Positions 23,673 to 33,158 of a stretch of 41,324 nt of DNA are shown here, piece by piece. Both the position numbers and the translations under genes were made by a program. The stretch's first letter is position 1. Every line of letters starts with the position of its first letter. The notes beneath the pieces are model-generated. The model was not told the DNA's origin. It was given only the letters and a program-made list of their open reading frames with translations, and ran no database searches. The stretch is taken from contig JASHQE010000231.1 in NCBI GenBank assembly GCA_030037705.1, forward strand, positions 1 through 41,324, read 5' to 3'. The stretch is from Acidobacteriaceae bacterium (GTDB lineage Bacteria > Acidobacteriota > Terriglobia > Terriglobales > Acidobacteriaceae).

Positions 23673-25711
23673 ACTTCCTCCCGCTGCGTGCCCAGGTAGC
23701 CGCTGGCGAGCGCCGTCTCCGCTGCCGCTGCTGCCAGTGCTAGAAGCATAACCCACCACCAGAGCTGGGCGCGCTGAAAATTCTCTGTGGCAGGTGCGGT
23801 GGCTGTGGAGGTGGTTCCGTTGCCGGAGCTCCCGCTCCAGAGAGCCAGCACATCTTCGGAAATGGGGGCCAGATCGGATTCGCGGCGATCCGGATTCACC
23901 CCGATCACTGCATCCTGCCCATTCGCAAACCGGATCTGGTAGTATCCCGCGCGCCTGAGCCGTATAGACTGCGCCGTCCGCGCTTCGCTGAGCGAAAGCG
24001 GCCGTCGGCCATCCGGATCGATGACTTCGACATTCCCGACGATGCCTATAGGTTCGGTTCCTGAACGTAGTGCAACGAAGGAGTCCACGAGCCGCGACCC
24101 GCTCAGCCGTTCACTGCCCGAGAGATATCGCGCCGCTCGATCGACAAACGCCACAAACACCGGATGCAGTGGCAGATCGTTGGTCAGGTTGTCGAGGCCA
24201 GAGGTCAAAAGCAGTGCGTGCCCCTCACCAATCTGCCTGTCGAGCAGCAGAGGCGTGCCGTCCGTGAGCCATGCCGCCACGCGCGCCTGCCCCGGATCGA
24301 CGACCGCGGCATAGAACACCTTCACCTCGGCCCAACCGCCGTTGTCGCGCCCTGGCTGTGCCTGCTCGAGCGCGGAGTCGGTAAAGTCCACTTGGCCGAC
24401 GTGAGCCGCGTTGCCGTCACGCACATAATCGCGTACGTCTTTTACGCTCGCGCCCCACAGCGGAATCTGCTTCCGCCTTGCCGCATTCGCGCCTAGCGCG
24501 ATCAGCACGCTGTCGCCCTTGGCTACGTACTGCGCCAGCGTGTGCTCGAAGACCGAGGGCAATCCCGCCGTATCCGACAACACAACAAACGCAAACTTTG
24601 CAGGATCGAGATTCTGCGTCTCCTCGGCGGCCATCGACTGCAAAACAAACGAGCCCTGCGCAGCCGCTGCCAGCGCCGCACCAAAGTAAGTTGCCGACCG
24701 CGCCTCGCCCGCCCGATGCACAAACAGCACCCGTTCCGGATCAGCCCGCCGCACCACAAACACACTGGCGTCGTCGGCTGGAAAGGCATCGGTGTCGTCA
24801 ATCCGTACGGCGCAGCGGTTGAACCCGTATCCTACATCGAGCGGCGCAAACTCCACTGTTGCACGCCCGTTGGCCGGCACATTGACCTTGCGCGTTGCGG
24901 CGATCTTTCCATTCACCACCAGCGAGACCGTCTTTACCTCTACGGGCGTGCCGAAGCCCGCCACCACTGCCTCAACGCGCGAGCGCTTTCTATCTTTGGG
25001 GTCGGGCAGATCGGCCGGCGCGTTCACGCTCTCGATGGTCCAGTTCGGCGGCACCGCACCCTTCGCAACCGGATGCAGCGCGAGCTTTACGTTCCCCGGA
25101 AGGGCCATATCGGCGAAGTTCGCCGGCATGGCCGTCCGCTGCATATCGCTGAAGAGCGCGAGATCGATCGGCCCGTGCACCGTCTCAGCCATCGTGCGCA
25201 ATGCGCCGCCGAGTTCGCCGAAGTCAGCGTGGCCGTCACCGGGTTGGATGCTTTCGAGCGCCGCGCGTAGTTGGGCTTCGTCGGTGATAGGCTGCGTCAG
25301 CACATCGAGCTGACCGCCGAGCGCCATGATCTGCGCCTTTTCGTCGCGGGGCTTTGCGGCGAGCGCAGCCAGCGCCTGCTGCTTGGCGTCGGCGAACCGC
25401 GAGCCGGCCCTCATGCTGAACGAGTTGTCGAGCACGATCAGAAGCAAGCGGCCATTGACGTCGGCTGCAGGCCGCTTCACGAACGGATCGGCGAACGCCA
25501 GTACAACCAGCAGCACGAGCGCAAATCGCAGCGCGAACAGCAGCAGATAGCGAAGCTTTCGATGGCGCGTCGAGCTCTGCGTGCCGCGCTCAAAAAACAT
25601 CAGCGAGCTCACCGGGCGCGGAATCGTGATGTGCTTGCGCAAGAGATGCACAAACACCGGTATGCCCAGCGCCGCAATTCCGCCCAGAAACCATGGCGCC
25701 AGAAAGCCCAT
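23669..25711 (-). CDS. BatA-type membrane protein with VWA domain
   Basis: A 680-residue protein. The N-terminal aerotolerance-regulator (BatA) segment has a first helix FLGGIAALGIPVFVHLLRK, the conserved IPRPVSSLMFFE, and a second helix LLLFALRFALVLLVVLAFADPF. A VWA domain follows with MIDAS motif DNSFSM. A large extracytoplasmic part comes next, and a final helix near 655-675 (LWWWVMLLALAAAAAETAL). Bat proteins work with MoxR ATPases and DUF58 proteins in envelope or stress functions. Its ATG is joined to the DUF58 stop as TGATG. Confidence 0.85.
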   Translation of the reverse strand: MGFLAPWFLGGIAALGIPVFVHLLRKHITIPRPVSSLMFFERGTQSSTRHRKLRYLLLFALRFALVLLVVLAFADPFVKRPAADVNGRLLLIVLDNSFSMRAGSRFADAKQQALAALAAKPRDEKAQIMALGGQLDVLTQPITDEAQLRAALESIQPGDGHADFGELGGALRTMAETVHGPIDLALFSDMQRTAMPANFADMALPGNVKLALHPVAKGAVPPNWTIESVNAPADLPDPKDRKRSRVEAVVAGFGTPVEVKTVSLVVNGKIAATRKVNVPANGRATVEFAPLDVGYGFNRCAVRIDDTDAFPADDASVFVVRRADPERVLFVHRAGEARSATYFGAALAAAAQGSFVLQSMAAEETQNLDPAKFAFVVLSDTAGLPSVFEHTLAQYVAKGDSVLIALGANAARRKQIPLWGASVKDVRDYVRDGNAAHVGQVDFTDSALEQAQPGRDNGGWAEVKVFYAAVVDPGQARVAAWLTDGTPLLLDRQIGEGHALLLTSGLDNLTNDLPLHPVFVAFVDRAARYLSGSERLSGSRLVDSFVALRSGTEPIGIVGNVEVIDPDGRRPLSLSEARTAQSIRLRRAGYYQIRFANGQDAVIGVNPDRRESDLAPISEDVLALWSGSSGNGTTSTATAPATENFQRAQLWWWVMLLALAAAAAETALASGYLGTQREEV

Positions 25712-26598
25712 CAGTCACGCTCCTGCCGCAGAGTGAGATACTCGCGCAACGCCGTGTCGAGCGGCTGATTGGTCACGAGCAGTTGATAATCCATGCCAGC
25801 GGCGCGCGCTTGCGTGCGCAACTGTTCGATGTGCGCGTCGATCTTTGCGCGGTATGTAGTCTTCGCGTATGCGGGAATGACTTCGATCCGACGATCGGTC
25901 TCCAAATCTACCAGCATCGCCGATCCTTTCATCACCGGCCGGATCTCCTGCGGGTCGAGAATATGGAACAGCACCACCTCGTTGCCGCGGAAGCGCAGCG
26001 GTGCGATCGTGCGCACCACTATCTCCGGTTCCTCGTAAAAATCCGAGATCATGATCGCGATGCCGCGCCTGTGCAGGAAATTTTGAAAGTGCCGCAACGG
26101 TTTAGCAAAATCCGTGCGCGCCCGCGGTTCCGCATGTTCGAGGCCTGCAAACAACCGCGCCAGCTGCCCCGGCCGAGTCGAAGGCCGGATCGTCTCGCGC
26201 ACTTCATCGTCAAATACAATCAGCCCAGCCGCATCGCGTTGATTATGAATTGCCAAATAGAAGATCGATGCCGCGATGAATCGCGCGTAATCCATCTTTT
26301 TCAGTGAGCCTGAGGCGTATTGCATCGAGTTGCTCGCGTCCAGCAGCACCGTGATCTGGCTGTTCGTCTCGCCGCGGTAGCGCTTCAAATAGCACCGGTC
26401 GGTGCGCGCAAAAAGATTCCAATCCACATGGCGCAGATCGTCGCCGGGCGTGTAGGCGCGGTACTCGGCGAACTCCTGGCTGAAACCGAAATCGGGCGAG
26501 CGGTGCGGTCCGGCCACAAAGCCGTCCACCACTGTTTTGGCCAGCAGATCGAGAGACGAGATGCCGGCCAGAATTTCGGGATCGAGAAAGCGCTGCAT
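25711..26598 (-). CDS. DUF58 family protein
   Basis: A 295-residue cytoplasmic protein of the DUF58 family, a VWA-like fold regularly encoded next to MoxR. The signature FQEFAEYRAYTPGDDLRHVDWNLFART (about residues 41-67) is clear, followed by a degenerate MIDAS at LLDASNSM. It is joined to the MoxR gene by TGATG and to the BatA-like gene in the same way. It probably links the ATPase to the membrane VWA proteins. Confidence 0.93.
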   Translation of the reverse strand: MQRFLDPEILAGISSLDLLAKTVVDGFVAGPHRSPDFGFSQEFAEYRAYTPGDDLRHVDWNLFARTDRCYLKRYRGETNSQITVLLDASNSMQYASGSLKKMDYARFIAASIFYLAIHNQRDAAGLIVFDDEVRETIRPSTRPGQLARLFAGLEHAEPRARTDFAKPLRHFQNFLHRRGIAIMISDFYEEPEIVVRTIAPLRFRGNEVVLFHILDPQEIRPVMKGSAMLVDLETDRRIEVIPAYAKTTYRAKIDAHIEQLRTQARAAGMDYQLLVTNQPLDTALREYLTLRQERD

Positions 26599-27626
26599 CA
26601 GTTTTCCTTAGGCCGCGGCACATGTGCAATGAGCCGGTTCAGAATCTCGTCGGCGTCGATCTTGTCGGACTCGGCATGAAAGTTCAACAAAATGCGATGC
26701 CGCAGCACCGGCAACGTCACGGATGTGATGTCGTCATACGTTACGTGATACCGCTTATGCGAGAGCGCTCGCGCCTTCGCGGCTAATACGATGAACTGCG
26801 CCGCACGCACGCTGGCGCCGTAGTTCGCGTATTGCCGGATGAAGTCGGGTGCACTCTCGCTCTTCGGCCGCGTGGCGCGCGCCAGGTTGACGACGTAGCG
26901 CGAGAGCGTTTCGGCAATCGGCACCATGCGCACGAGCTGCTGGAAGTCCAGAAGGTCGTCGGCAGAAGTGACGGGCTCGATCTTCACCGCGCGCGTTGCC
27001 GTCGTCCGTTCGATGACCTTGATCTCGTCGTCGGCGCTCAGGTCACCGAGGATCGCGTTGAACAAGAAGCGGTCGAGCTGTGCCTCGGGCAGCGGATATG
27101 TGCCTTCGAGCTCGATCGGGTTCTGTGTGGCCAGCACGAAGAAGGGCGCAGGAAGCTGATAGAGATGGCCGCGCACCGTGCACGAATGCTCCTGCATGGC
27201 TTCGAGTAGTGCAGACTGCGTCTTCGGCGGTGTGCGGTTGATCTCATCGGCCAGCAGAATGTTGCCGAAGATCGGCCCCTCGACAAACGTCCACTTGCGG
27301 CGGCCGGTTTCGAGGTCCTCTTCGATGATGTCAGTGCCCGTAATGTCTGAGGGCATAAGGTCAGGCGTGAACTGGATGCGCCGGAACGCAAGTCCGAGCG
27401 CATCGGCAATTGTGCGCACCATCAATGTCTTCGCCGTGCCGGGCATACCGGTTAGCAGGCAATGGCCGCCTACAAAGATCGCGATCAGGATTTGGTCCAG
27501 CACCTCTTCCTGGCCCACGATCACTTCGCGCACCTGCTTCAAAATCGCTGCGTGCACGGCGTGAAAGCGCTCGATGCGCTGCTGCAACAGTGCCGCATCT
27601 TGATTCAGTCCTGCAAAAGAAACCAT
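26598..27626 (-). CDS. MoxR family AAA+ ATPase
   Basis: A 342-residue ATPase. Walker A is GMPGTAKT (about 60-67), Walker B LLADEINRTPP, sensor 1 ATQNPIELEGTYPLPEAQLDRF, and a C-terminal lid domain follows. MoxR proteins act as chaperone-like ATPases for VWA-domain partners, supplied here by the neighbouring genes. It starts 15 nt after the TPR/peptidase gene and overlaps the DUF58 gene by one base. Confidence 0.95.
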   Translation of the reverse strand: MVSFAGLNQDAALLQQRIERFHAVHAAILKQVREVIVGQEEVLDQILIAIFVGGHCLLTGMPGTAKTLMVRTIADALGLAFRRIQFTPDLMPSDITGTDIIEEDLETGRRKWTFVEGPIFGNILLADEINRTPPKTQSALLEAMQEHSCTVRGHLYQLPAPFFVLATQNPIELEGTYPLPEAQLDRFLFNAILGDLSADDEIKVIERTTATRAVKIEPVTSADDLLDFQQLVRMVPIAETLSRYVVNLARATRPKSESAPDFIRQYANYGASVRAAQFIVLAAKARALSHKRYHVTYDDITSVTLPVLRHRILLNFHAESDKIDADEILNRLIAHVPRPKEN

Positions 27627-27641
27627 CGATTTCCTTTCCTG

Positions 27642-29858
27642 CTACTTTGCGGTCGGGGGCGTCTGTTGCAATTCAAGGAGAAGCTTCTGTGCCGGACGGT
27701 AGCCTGGCGCGATTTCGAGTGCGGCCAGCACGCTGTCCTGGGCCTTGTCTTTTTGTCCTGCCGCGAAGTAGGCCCGCGCCAGATTGAACTCGGCGCCGGC
27801 CTTGTCTACCGGATTCGATGCCACGACGGCGTTGTATTCGCGCACCGCGCCCTCAAATTGTTTTTGCGCGTAGAGCAGATCGCCGAGCCGGCGATGCAGA
27901 TCCTCGTCTTTCACCGGGTAGATATAGTTCAGCCGTTCCAGTGTTGCTATCGCGTCGTTCCTTTCTCCCGCATTCTCTTCAAGCGTCGCGAGCCGTTTAA
28001 GCGTCTCCGGCTGCTGCCCACCGGCATGTTCATATGCGATAAGGATTGCTTCTTCGCTTTTCGCATCGCCACGCGCGCGGTCTGCCTCGGCCATCAGCTC
28101 GTATACATTGGCGTCGTCCACGTACTCGGGATAGAGCGCCAGCACCGTCGGGCCCTGCTGCACCACGGCGTCGTACTGTTTCTGCTCGGCGGCAGTTGCC
28201 AGCGCCTTCAGCTTTTCGCGCCACTCGTCAAAGTGCGCTGCTTCCGCTCCATACTTCTGATCGATCCAGACGAGATACTGTTTATCAAACTCTTCGGAAC
28301 TGAGGCCAAGGTCCTGTTGAATCACATGCGGCGTCGTCACGCGCTGCGCGTAGGAGTGCACCATATCAAGCAGCTTCTCCTCGCCCCACTCGGCTTCGAT
28401 GAAATCGCAAATGGTGCCGGCCTGAAAATATGAAACGATCACCTGCGATGGATAGTCGGGATAGACGAAGCCGCGATCGAGCCTCGCAACCGGCAAAAGC
28501 TTTTTGTCGCGGATGGCGAGAATCACCTCGGGTGTCGCGCGATTGCTCCACTCCGGTGAGCGCTGGCCCTCCTCATACACCGCAAGCCCTTCGGTAAACC
28601 AGCGCGGCACGCGATGATTCGTCGCCGTCAGAATGTACACGTGGCTCATCTCATGCCACAGCGTTGCGCCCCAGTTGAAGTCGCCGGGCCTGCGCGCCGA
28701 CGGGCTGTCCATCGCGATCACTTCGCCAAACGTCACGCCAAGCGCGCCTAACCCCGGCATGCCCATCGTGCGCACCGCGAAGTCTTCGTGGTTCGGATAG
28801 ACTTCGACCTGCACGAGGCCGGGCAGCGTCATGCGGTATTTCTTGGCATAGGTGGCAAGAATCGTATGCAACTCGGGCTGCATGTAAGGTGCGAGCAAGG
28901 CCGACTCGTTCTTATCGAGTTTCAGAATCGTCGTATCGTCGCGAATCGTATCGAAGTTCTTGTAGCTATCGAGCAGGCGCAGGCTGTTCACCGTCGCGGC
29001 ATCGCGATAGCCGTTGTTGTAGCTCAACTCCAGTTCCTGCCGCGGCTCGTCCTCCTGGCCCAGCCGCATCAACTCGATACCCAGTGCGGAGTGCGCTGCC
29101 CACAGCCGCGGATCGGCCGCAATCGCCTTCCTGTAATACGTCACCGCGTCTTCATAGCGATAATGCAATTCGAGTTGATGCGCCACGCGCGCATATGCCT
29201 CGCCGCATCCGGAGCCTTTGCCGCCCGTCACCGCGTCGATCTTCGCGAACCACGCATCCGGCGCGCGATCCGCGATGAGTTCGATCGCCGCGTGAATCGC
29301 CATCGCGTCGAGTGCGTCGTCTTCGAGTGCAATCGCCTTGTCCGCTTCCGTGGCAGCGGCTTCGCGATCATCATTTTCGAGCGCCAGCGCGGCCATCAAC
29401 TCGTGCGCCTCGGCTAGCTTCGAATCGAGCGCAAGCGCCTTGGCCGCGTACTCTTCAGCTTTACCATCGAATCCATCAGCCGAAATCATCGCCAGCCCCA
29501 CGTAAGCCTCGGCATTCGACGGGTCCTTCGCAAGCGCCTCATGAAAGAGATCGGCTGCATCGGACTCATTGAATCGCTCGTGCAGCAGCATCCCCCAGCG
29601 CACCTTATAGAGCGGCTTGCTGTTCTCGGGCTGCGTCGCCAGCCGGAACTGCGCACTGGCCTGCTCCCACTGCTCTAATCCCCAAAAGCCTTCGGCCCGC
29701 TCGTAGGCATTGCTGCTGCGCATGAGCATTTCAAAACACGATTGCGCTTCAGCGCTGTGGCCATCCTTGCGCAGCTTCCAGCATTCCGCTGGCGCAGCCG
29801 CACGCGAGAGCGCCGCGCCTGCCAGCAAAAGCACCAAAAAGAAAGCTGCGCCTCTCAT
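27642..29858 (-). CDS. Secreted TPR protein with HExxH peptidase-MA-like domain
   Basis: A 738-residue protein with a signal peptide (MRGAAFFLVLLLAGAALSRA). TPR-like repeats fill residues 30-270 and 560-730. Between them is a gluzincin-type motif, LWHEMSHVYILTATNHRVP with EGLAVYEE about 20 residues later (near residue 400), the arrangement of the M1-like peptidase MA family. All three zinc ligands appear present, so it may be an active periplasmic protease. Its ATG overlaps the stop of the C13-like gene (ATGA). Confidence 0.85.
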   Translation of the reverse strand: MRGAAFFLVLLLAGAALSRAAAPAECWKLRKDGHSAEAQSCFEMLMRSSNAYERAEGFWGLEQWEQASAQFRLATQPENSKPLYKVRWGMLLHERFNESDAADLFHEALAKDPSNAEAYVGLAMISADGFDGKAEEYAAKALALDSKLAEAHELMAALALENDDREAAATEADKAIALEDDALDAMAIHAAIELIADRAPDAWFAKIDAVTGGKGSGCGEAYARVAHQLELHYRYEDAVTYYRKAIAADPRLWAAHSALGIELMRLGQEDEPRQELELSYNNGYRDAATVNSLRLLDSYKNFDTIRDDTTILKLDKNESALLAPYMQPELHTILATYAKKYRMTLPGLVQVEVYPNHEDFAVRTMGMPGLGALGVTFGEVIAMDSPSARRPGDFNWGATLWHEMSHVYILTATNHRVPRWFTEGLAVYEEGQRSPEWSNRATPEVILAIRDKKLLPVARLDRGFVYPDYPSQVIVSYFQAGTICDFIEAEWGEEKLLDMVHSYAQRVTTPHVIQQDLGLSSEEFDKQYLVWIDQKYGAEAAHFDEWREKLKALATAAEQKQYDAVVQQGPTVLALYPEYVDDANVYELMAEADRARGDAKSEEAILIAYEHAGGQQPETLKRLATLEENAGERNDAIATLERLNYIYPVKDEDLHRRLGDLLYAQKQFEGAVREYNAVVASNPVDKAGAEFNLARAYFAAGQKDKAQDSVLAALEIAPGYRPAQKLLLELQQTPPTAK

Positions 29859-30793
29859 TTGTCCAGCTCCTCCTGCACCTTGGCGAGCTGGAGCAGCGCA
29901 TCGGTCAACTGGCTTTTGTAATCCGCCGGGTCCATTGCGGCTTTCTGATACTTGAGCGTGTCGATCTTCTGTTCGAGATCCTCTTTTTGTTCGATCAGTG
30001 TGCGTTTCGCCGGGTCGTTCACCGCTTGTCGATTTACGCCCAGCCGCAGCAGCGTGAAGCTCGCGAGTAGTTGTCCTTGCCCGTTGCCTGCCTCGCGCAC
30101 CGGATCGCCCGCGCCCGTATCATTAAAGACCGCGTGCTCCGTCGCCAACCGCTTCTGCGAGTCATAAAAGGCCGCAGTCTTTCTCGTAGCGTAATTGAAA
30201 GCCTCCATCGCGCTGATCGAATCGCTCTTGTCGGCATCGGTCGAAGGGTCCTGCAACGCTTCTACCCAGTAGCGCGCAAACACCGTCGCGTTTTTCTCCG
30301 TACCCGACTTCGTCGCAGCGATCACCGCCCGCCCGGGCTTCTCGAAGGCTGGTAAGGCCCCGCCGCTCGCGCTCGTCGTGTCCACAATGAGCTGCCGCTT
30401 TGCGGCCACATGATCGCAGAGCGAGGCAATCTCGGCTGCCGTCATGTCCGGGCCGACGAGATTGAATTTGTATTCGACACCGTCGTACGAACCATGGCCG
30501 ATCAGGATCAGCGCGAAGCTGTCGTCAGCTTTTGCGTCGCGCGCGACTGAGCCCATCGTCTCGCGCAACTGTGCCGCCGTTGCCTGCGCGCCCATGAGCG
30601 CGTAAACGTGCACACCCGGACCTTCCGCCGTGAAGATTCTCTCAAGATCCTTTGCCGCTGCCGTGAAGCGCTGGTCGTAGTCCGGCTCGCCGCCCAGTCC
30701 TGCAACGATGACGTAATACGTCGCCGCCCGCGCCTGTGCTGCCAACGCGCAGAAAAGCACAACGGTCCATGCGCGGATCTGGGCGCGCTTCAT
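29855..30793 (-). CDS. C13/caspase-like protein with the catalytic Cys replaced
   Basis: A 312-residue exported protein with a signal peptide (about 1-23, ending QARA). It has a caspase-hemoglobinase fold: the His motif LILIGHGSYDG (His100) and the position where active members have Asp-x-Cys reads VDTTSASGG (Thr140). The Cys is missing, so it is probably not a protease and may be a binding or scaffold protein. A coiled-coil tail (EQKEDLEQKIDTLKYQK) ends the chain. ATG 30793 overlaps the stop of the upstream VWA gene (ATGA). Confidence 0.75.
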   Translation of the reverse strand: MKRAQIRAWTVVLFCALAAQARAATYYVIVAGLGGEPDYDQRFTAAAKDLERIFTAEGPGVHVYALMGAQATAAQLRETMGSVARDAKADDSFALILIGHGSYDGVEYKFNLVGPDMTAAEIASLCDHVAAKRQLIVDTTSASGGALPAFEKPGRAVIAATKSGTEKNATVFARYWVEALQDPSTDADKSDSISAMEAFNYATRKTAAFYDSQKRLATEHAVFNDTGAGDPVREAGNGQGQLLASFTLLRLGVNRQAVNDPAKRTLIEQKEDLEQKIDTLKYQKAAMDPADYKSQLTDALLQLAKVQEELDK

Positions 30794-33084
30794 ACCACAC
30801 CCCACTTGCGCCGAAGCAGCCATTCGGTGATCGGCAATCCGAGCAGCAACAGAAAGACGATCGGCATATCCCACAGCTCTTTTGCGCTGCGCACCGAGAT
30901 TCCCGCTTCCGAATACGAGATATCGCGTGGAAGATTTTTCAGCTCCGATAGCTTCCAGTAACGTCCCCCCGTTTCTGCTGAAAGCTGCTCCAGGAGAGCC
31001 CGATTCTGCTCGGTATGAAAGTTCTCCGCCACGCCATCCTCGCGCTGAAAAGTCAGCACATCGCTGCCCAACGGCTGCGGCGTAGCGCCCGCGGATTCGG
31101 CCGTAATCTCCGCGAGATACGCGCCCGGCTCTTCAGCCGTCCACTCGGCCTGATAGAGCCCCGGCGCTTCTTCAGACGGCGTCATCTCCACCATCGCGTT
31201 CACGCCTGCGGGGCCGACGATGTGCGCCGCCACGTGCGCGTCGGCTGCCGGCTGAAACTCTTGATCACGCACCTGCGCCGTCAGTTGCACGTGGCCCTCA
31301 TCCATCAGCAGCCGCTGCGGCATCGACGCCATCACCGGACCGGGCGACTCGGCAACGAGCCAGCGCAAAAGCTGCTGCCAGAAAAGATCGTGTGAAGGAT
31401 CGCCGAGCGCCTCGCTCATCTGCCAGCGCCACGTGCCTCCCGTCGCCAGGATCGCCGTGCGGCCACTCCCATAGCTCTGCGTTACTAACAACGGCAAGCT
31501 GCGACGCCCTACATGCATCTCGGCCAGCACCGTCGCGCCCGGCTTGGGCGAGCCCGCGTCTTCGTAGTCGGCGAGATACGTCAGCTTGCGCCAGCGCTCG
31601 GCATTCTTTTCCTTGTCATCGAGCAACCGCGTAATCGGCGATTCGATGCCCGCCGAGGTGAGCTCGACGGTTGCTGGATTGCGATGAAAATTGTGATTGC
31701 CTGCGGGCAAAAACGTCGGCAGCAGATCGTTCAAGCTCGATGCCGCCCAACCGCCGTCGCTCAAGGCTTCTCGTCCGCCCAGAAAAAGAATTCCTCCTCC
31801 ACGCCGGTCCACATATTCGCGCAGCAGCTCCTGCTGCAATGGCTTGAAGTAATCCGCTGCAACCGAGCCGATGATAATGCCTGAGTAGCCAAACAAATCC
31901 TCAGGACGCGCGGGAAAACCCTCCGCCAGTTCGCTCGGATCGCTGATGCCCTGGCGATAAATTTTATTCTCGCTGGTGCGCAGCATCGAGACCACCTGCA
32001 TCGTCGGATCGTCCTCCTCCGCGCGGCGAATGAACTTGTACTCCCAGCGCGGCTCGCCTTCAACATAGAGAATCCGCCGCTTCGCATCGCTCACCAGAAT
32101 CGGCCGCGTCACAGTGTTGTTGGCTAAGTTCTCCTCGCCCGCGATCGGTTCGACGCCGAATGTAAGCCGCTTCGCGCCCGCCGCGCCGATGGGAAAGAAA
32201 AGCTCCTCCGTCTGCAGCCGTCCGTTTGGCGCCAGCTCAATCTCGCGCGCCGCGAGCGTCTTGTCGCCGTTGCGCACGGTGAGCGTCGCTTTCTGGCCCG
32301 CGTAGCCGCGCTGCATCAGCGTGATCGTTGTGGCCACGCGCGCATTCGCAGTAACACGCGCTGCCACGCTCACATCTTCGATCTCCACGTCGTGCGCAAG
32401 CTCTTCTGCGCCAAAGCCGATGGTGTGCACCGGGAGCCGGCGATTCCTGAGCGCCTGCACTGCGTCGAGGCTGATGCCTGAGCCGCCCGCAACAGCCGTG
32501 TTTTCGCCGCCGTCGCTCAGCAGCAGCACCGCCCCGACCGGCAGATCCGCGGTCTCAGTTGAGAGCTGCTTCAGACCGTTGCCGATGTGTGTCGCCGGCT
32601 CTACCGGCGCAATCGGCTGCGGTGCAGCCAAATCATGGACGCGGGTAAGCTGGCTGCCCAATCGGTAGATGCGCGTCTGAAACCGCCTCCGCAATTCTGC
32701 CAGCAATCCACCTTCGAGCGCCGCCAGCGCCGCTGCTTCACGCGTCTTCCCGTCGCTATCGGCAATGCTCATGCTGCGCGAGTCATCGACGACCACGGCG
32801 ATGATGTTCTGTTGCGAACTCAATTCACTTACCGACATCGCAGGCTCCCAGAGCAGAAACAGAATGAGCGCAAGCAGCGTCGATTGCAGACCCCAGATCA
32901 CCCACGCGCGCCAGCTCTGCATCTTCGGTGCCGCATCCCGCAGCCGGCGTCGGATCAGCAGCGCGAGCCCGCCTCCCGCCGCCGCAATCAGCACCACCAG
33001 CAGCCACGCAGGCCACGAGCCCAGCAGCACGAACCGCCCTCTGGTGAACACCGGACTGGGATACTTGAAGAGAAACTGAAACAT
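30790..33084 (-). CDS. Membrane protein with VWA-like and glutamine-amidotransferase-like domains
   Basis: A 764-residue protein with two N-terminal helices (WPAWLLVVLIAAAGGGLALL and VIWGLQSTLLALILFLL). A VWA-like domain follows with MIDAS motif DDSRSMS and LLLSDGGENT. A class I glutamine-amidotransferase-like flavodoxin fold comes after (YSGIIIGSVAADYF, GGGILFLGGREALSDGG), then Ig-like segments and a C-terminal helix (MPIVFLLLLGLPITEWLL). This architecture is common in BatA-related proteins of Planctomycetota and Acidobacteriota. It starts 75 nt after the DUF4159 gene. Confidence 0.8.
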   Translation of the reverse strand: MFQFLFKYPSPVFTRGRFVLLGSWPAWLLVVLIAAAGGGLALLIRRRLRDAAPKMQSWRAWVIWGLQSTLLALILFLLWEPAMSVSELSSQQNIIAVVVDDSRSMSIADSDGKTREAAALAALEGGLLAELRRRFQTRIYRLGSQLTRVHDLAAPQPIAPVEPATHIGNGLKQLSTETADLPVGAVLLLSDGGENTAVAGGSGISLDAVQALRNRRLPVHTIGFGAEELAHDVEIEDVSVAARVTANARVATTITLMQRGYAGQKATLTVRNGDKTLAAREIELAPNGRLQTEELFFPIGAAGAKRLTFGVEPIAGEENLANNTVTRPILVSDAKRRILYVEGEPRWEYKFIRRAEEDDPTMQVVSMLRTSENKIYRQGISDPSELAEGFPARPEDLFGYSGIIIGSVAADYFKPLQQELLREYVDRRGGGILFLGGREALSDGGWAASSLNDLLPTFLPAGNHNFHRNPATVELTSAGIESPITRLLDDKEKNAERWRKLTYLADYEDAGSPKPGATVLAEMHVGRRSLPLLVTQSYGSGRTAILATGGTWRWQMSEALGDPSHDLFWQQLLRWLVAESPGPVMASMPQRLLMDEGHVQLTAQVRDQEFQPAADAHVAAHIVGPAGVNAMVEMTPSEEAPGLYQAEWTAEEPGAYLAEITAESAGATPQPLGSDVLTFQREDGVAENFHTEQNRALLEQLSAETGGRYWKLSELKNLPRDISYSEAGISVRSAKELWDMPIVFLLLLGLPITEWLLRRKWGVV

Positions 33085-33158
33085 GCGCGCTTCCTGTCTT
33101 CCCGTGAGCTCGCGGCGATCTCTGGTTGAAGCAAGTTTCCCGCCGGAAGGCTGGCGGA

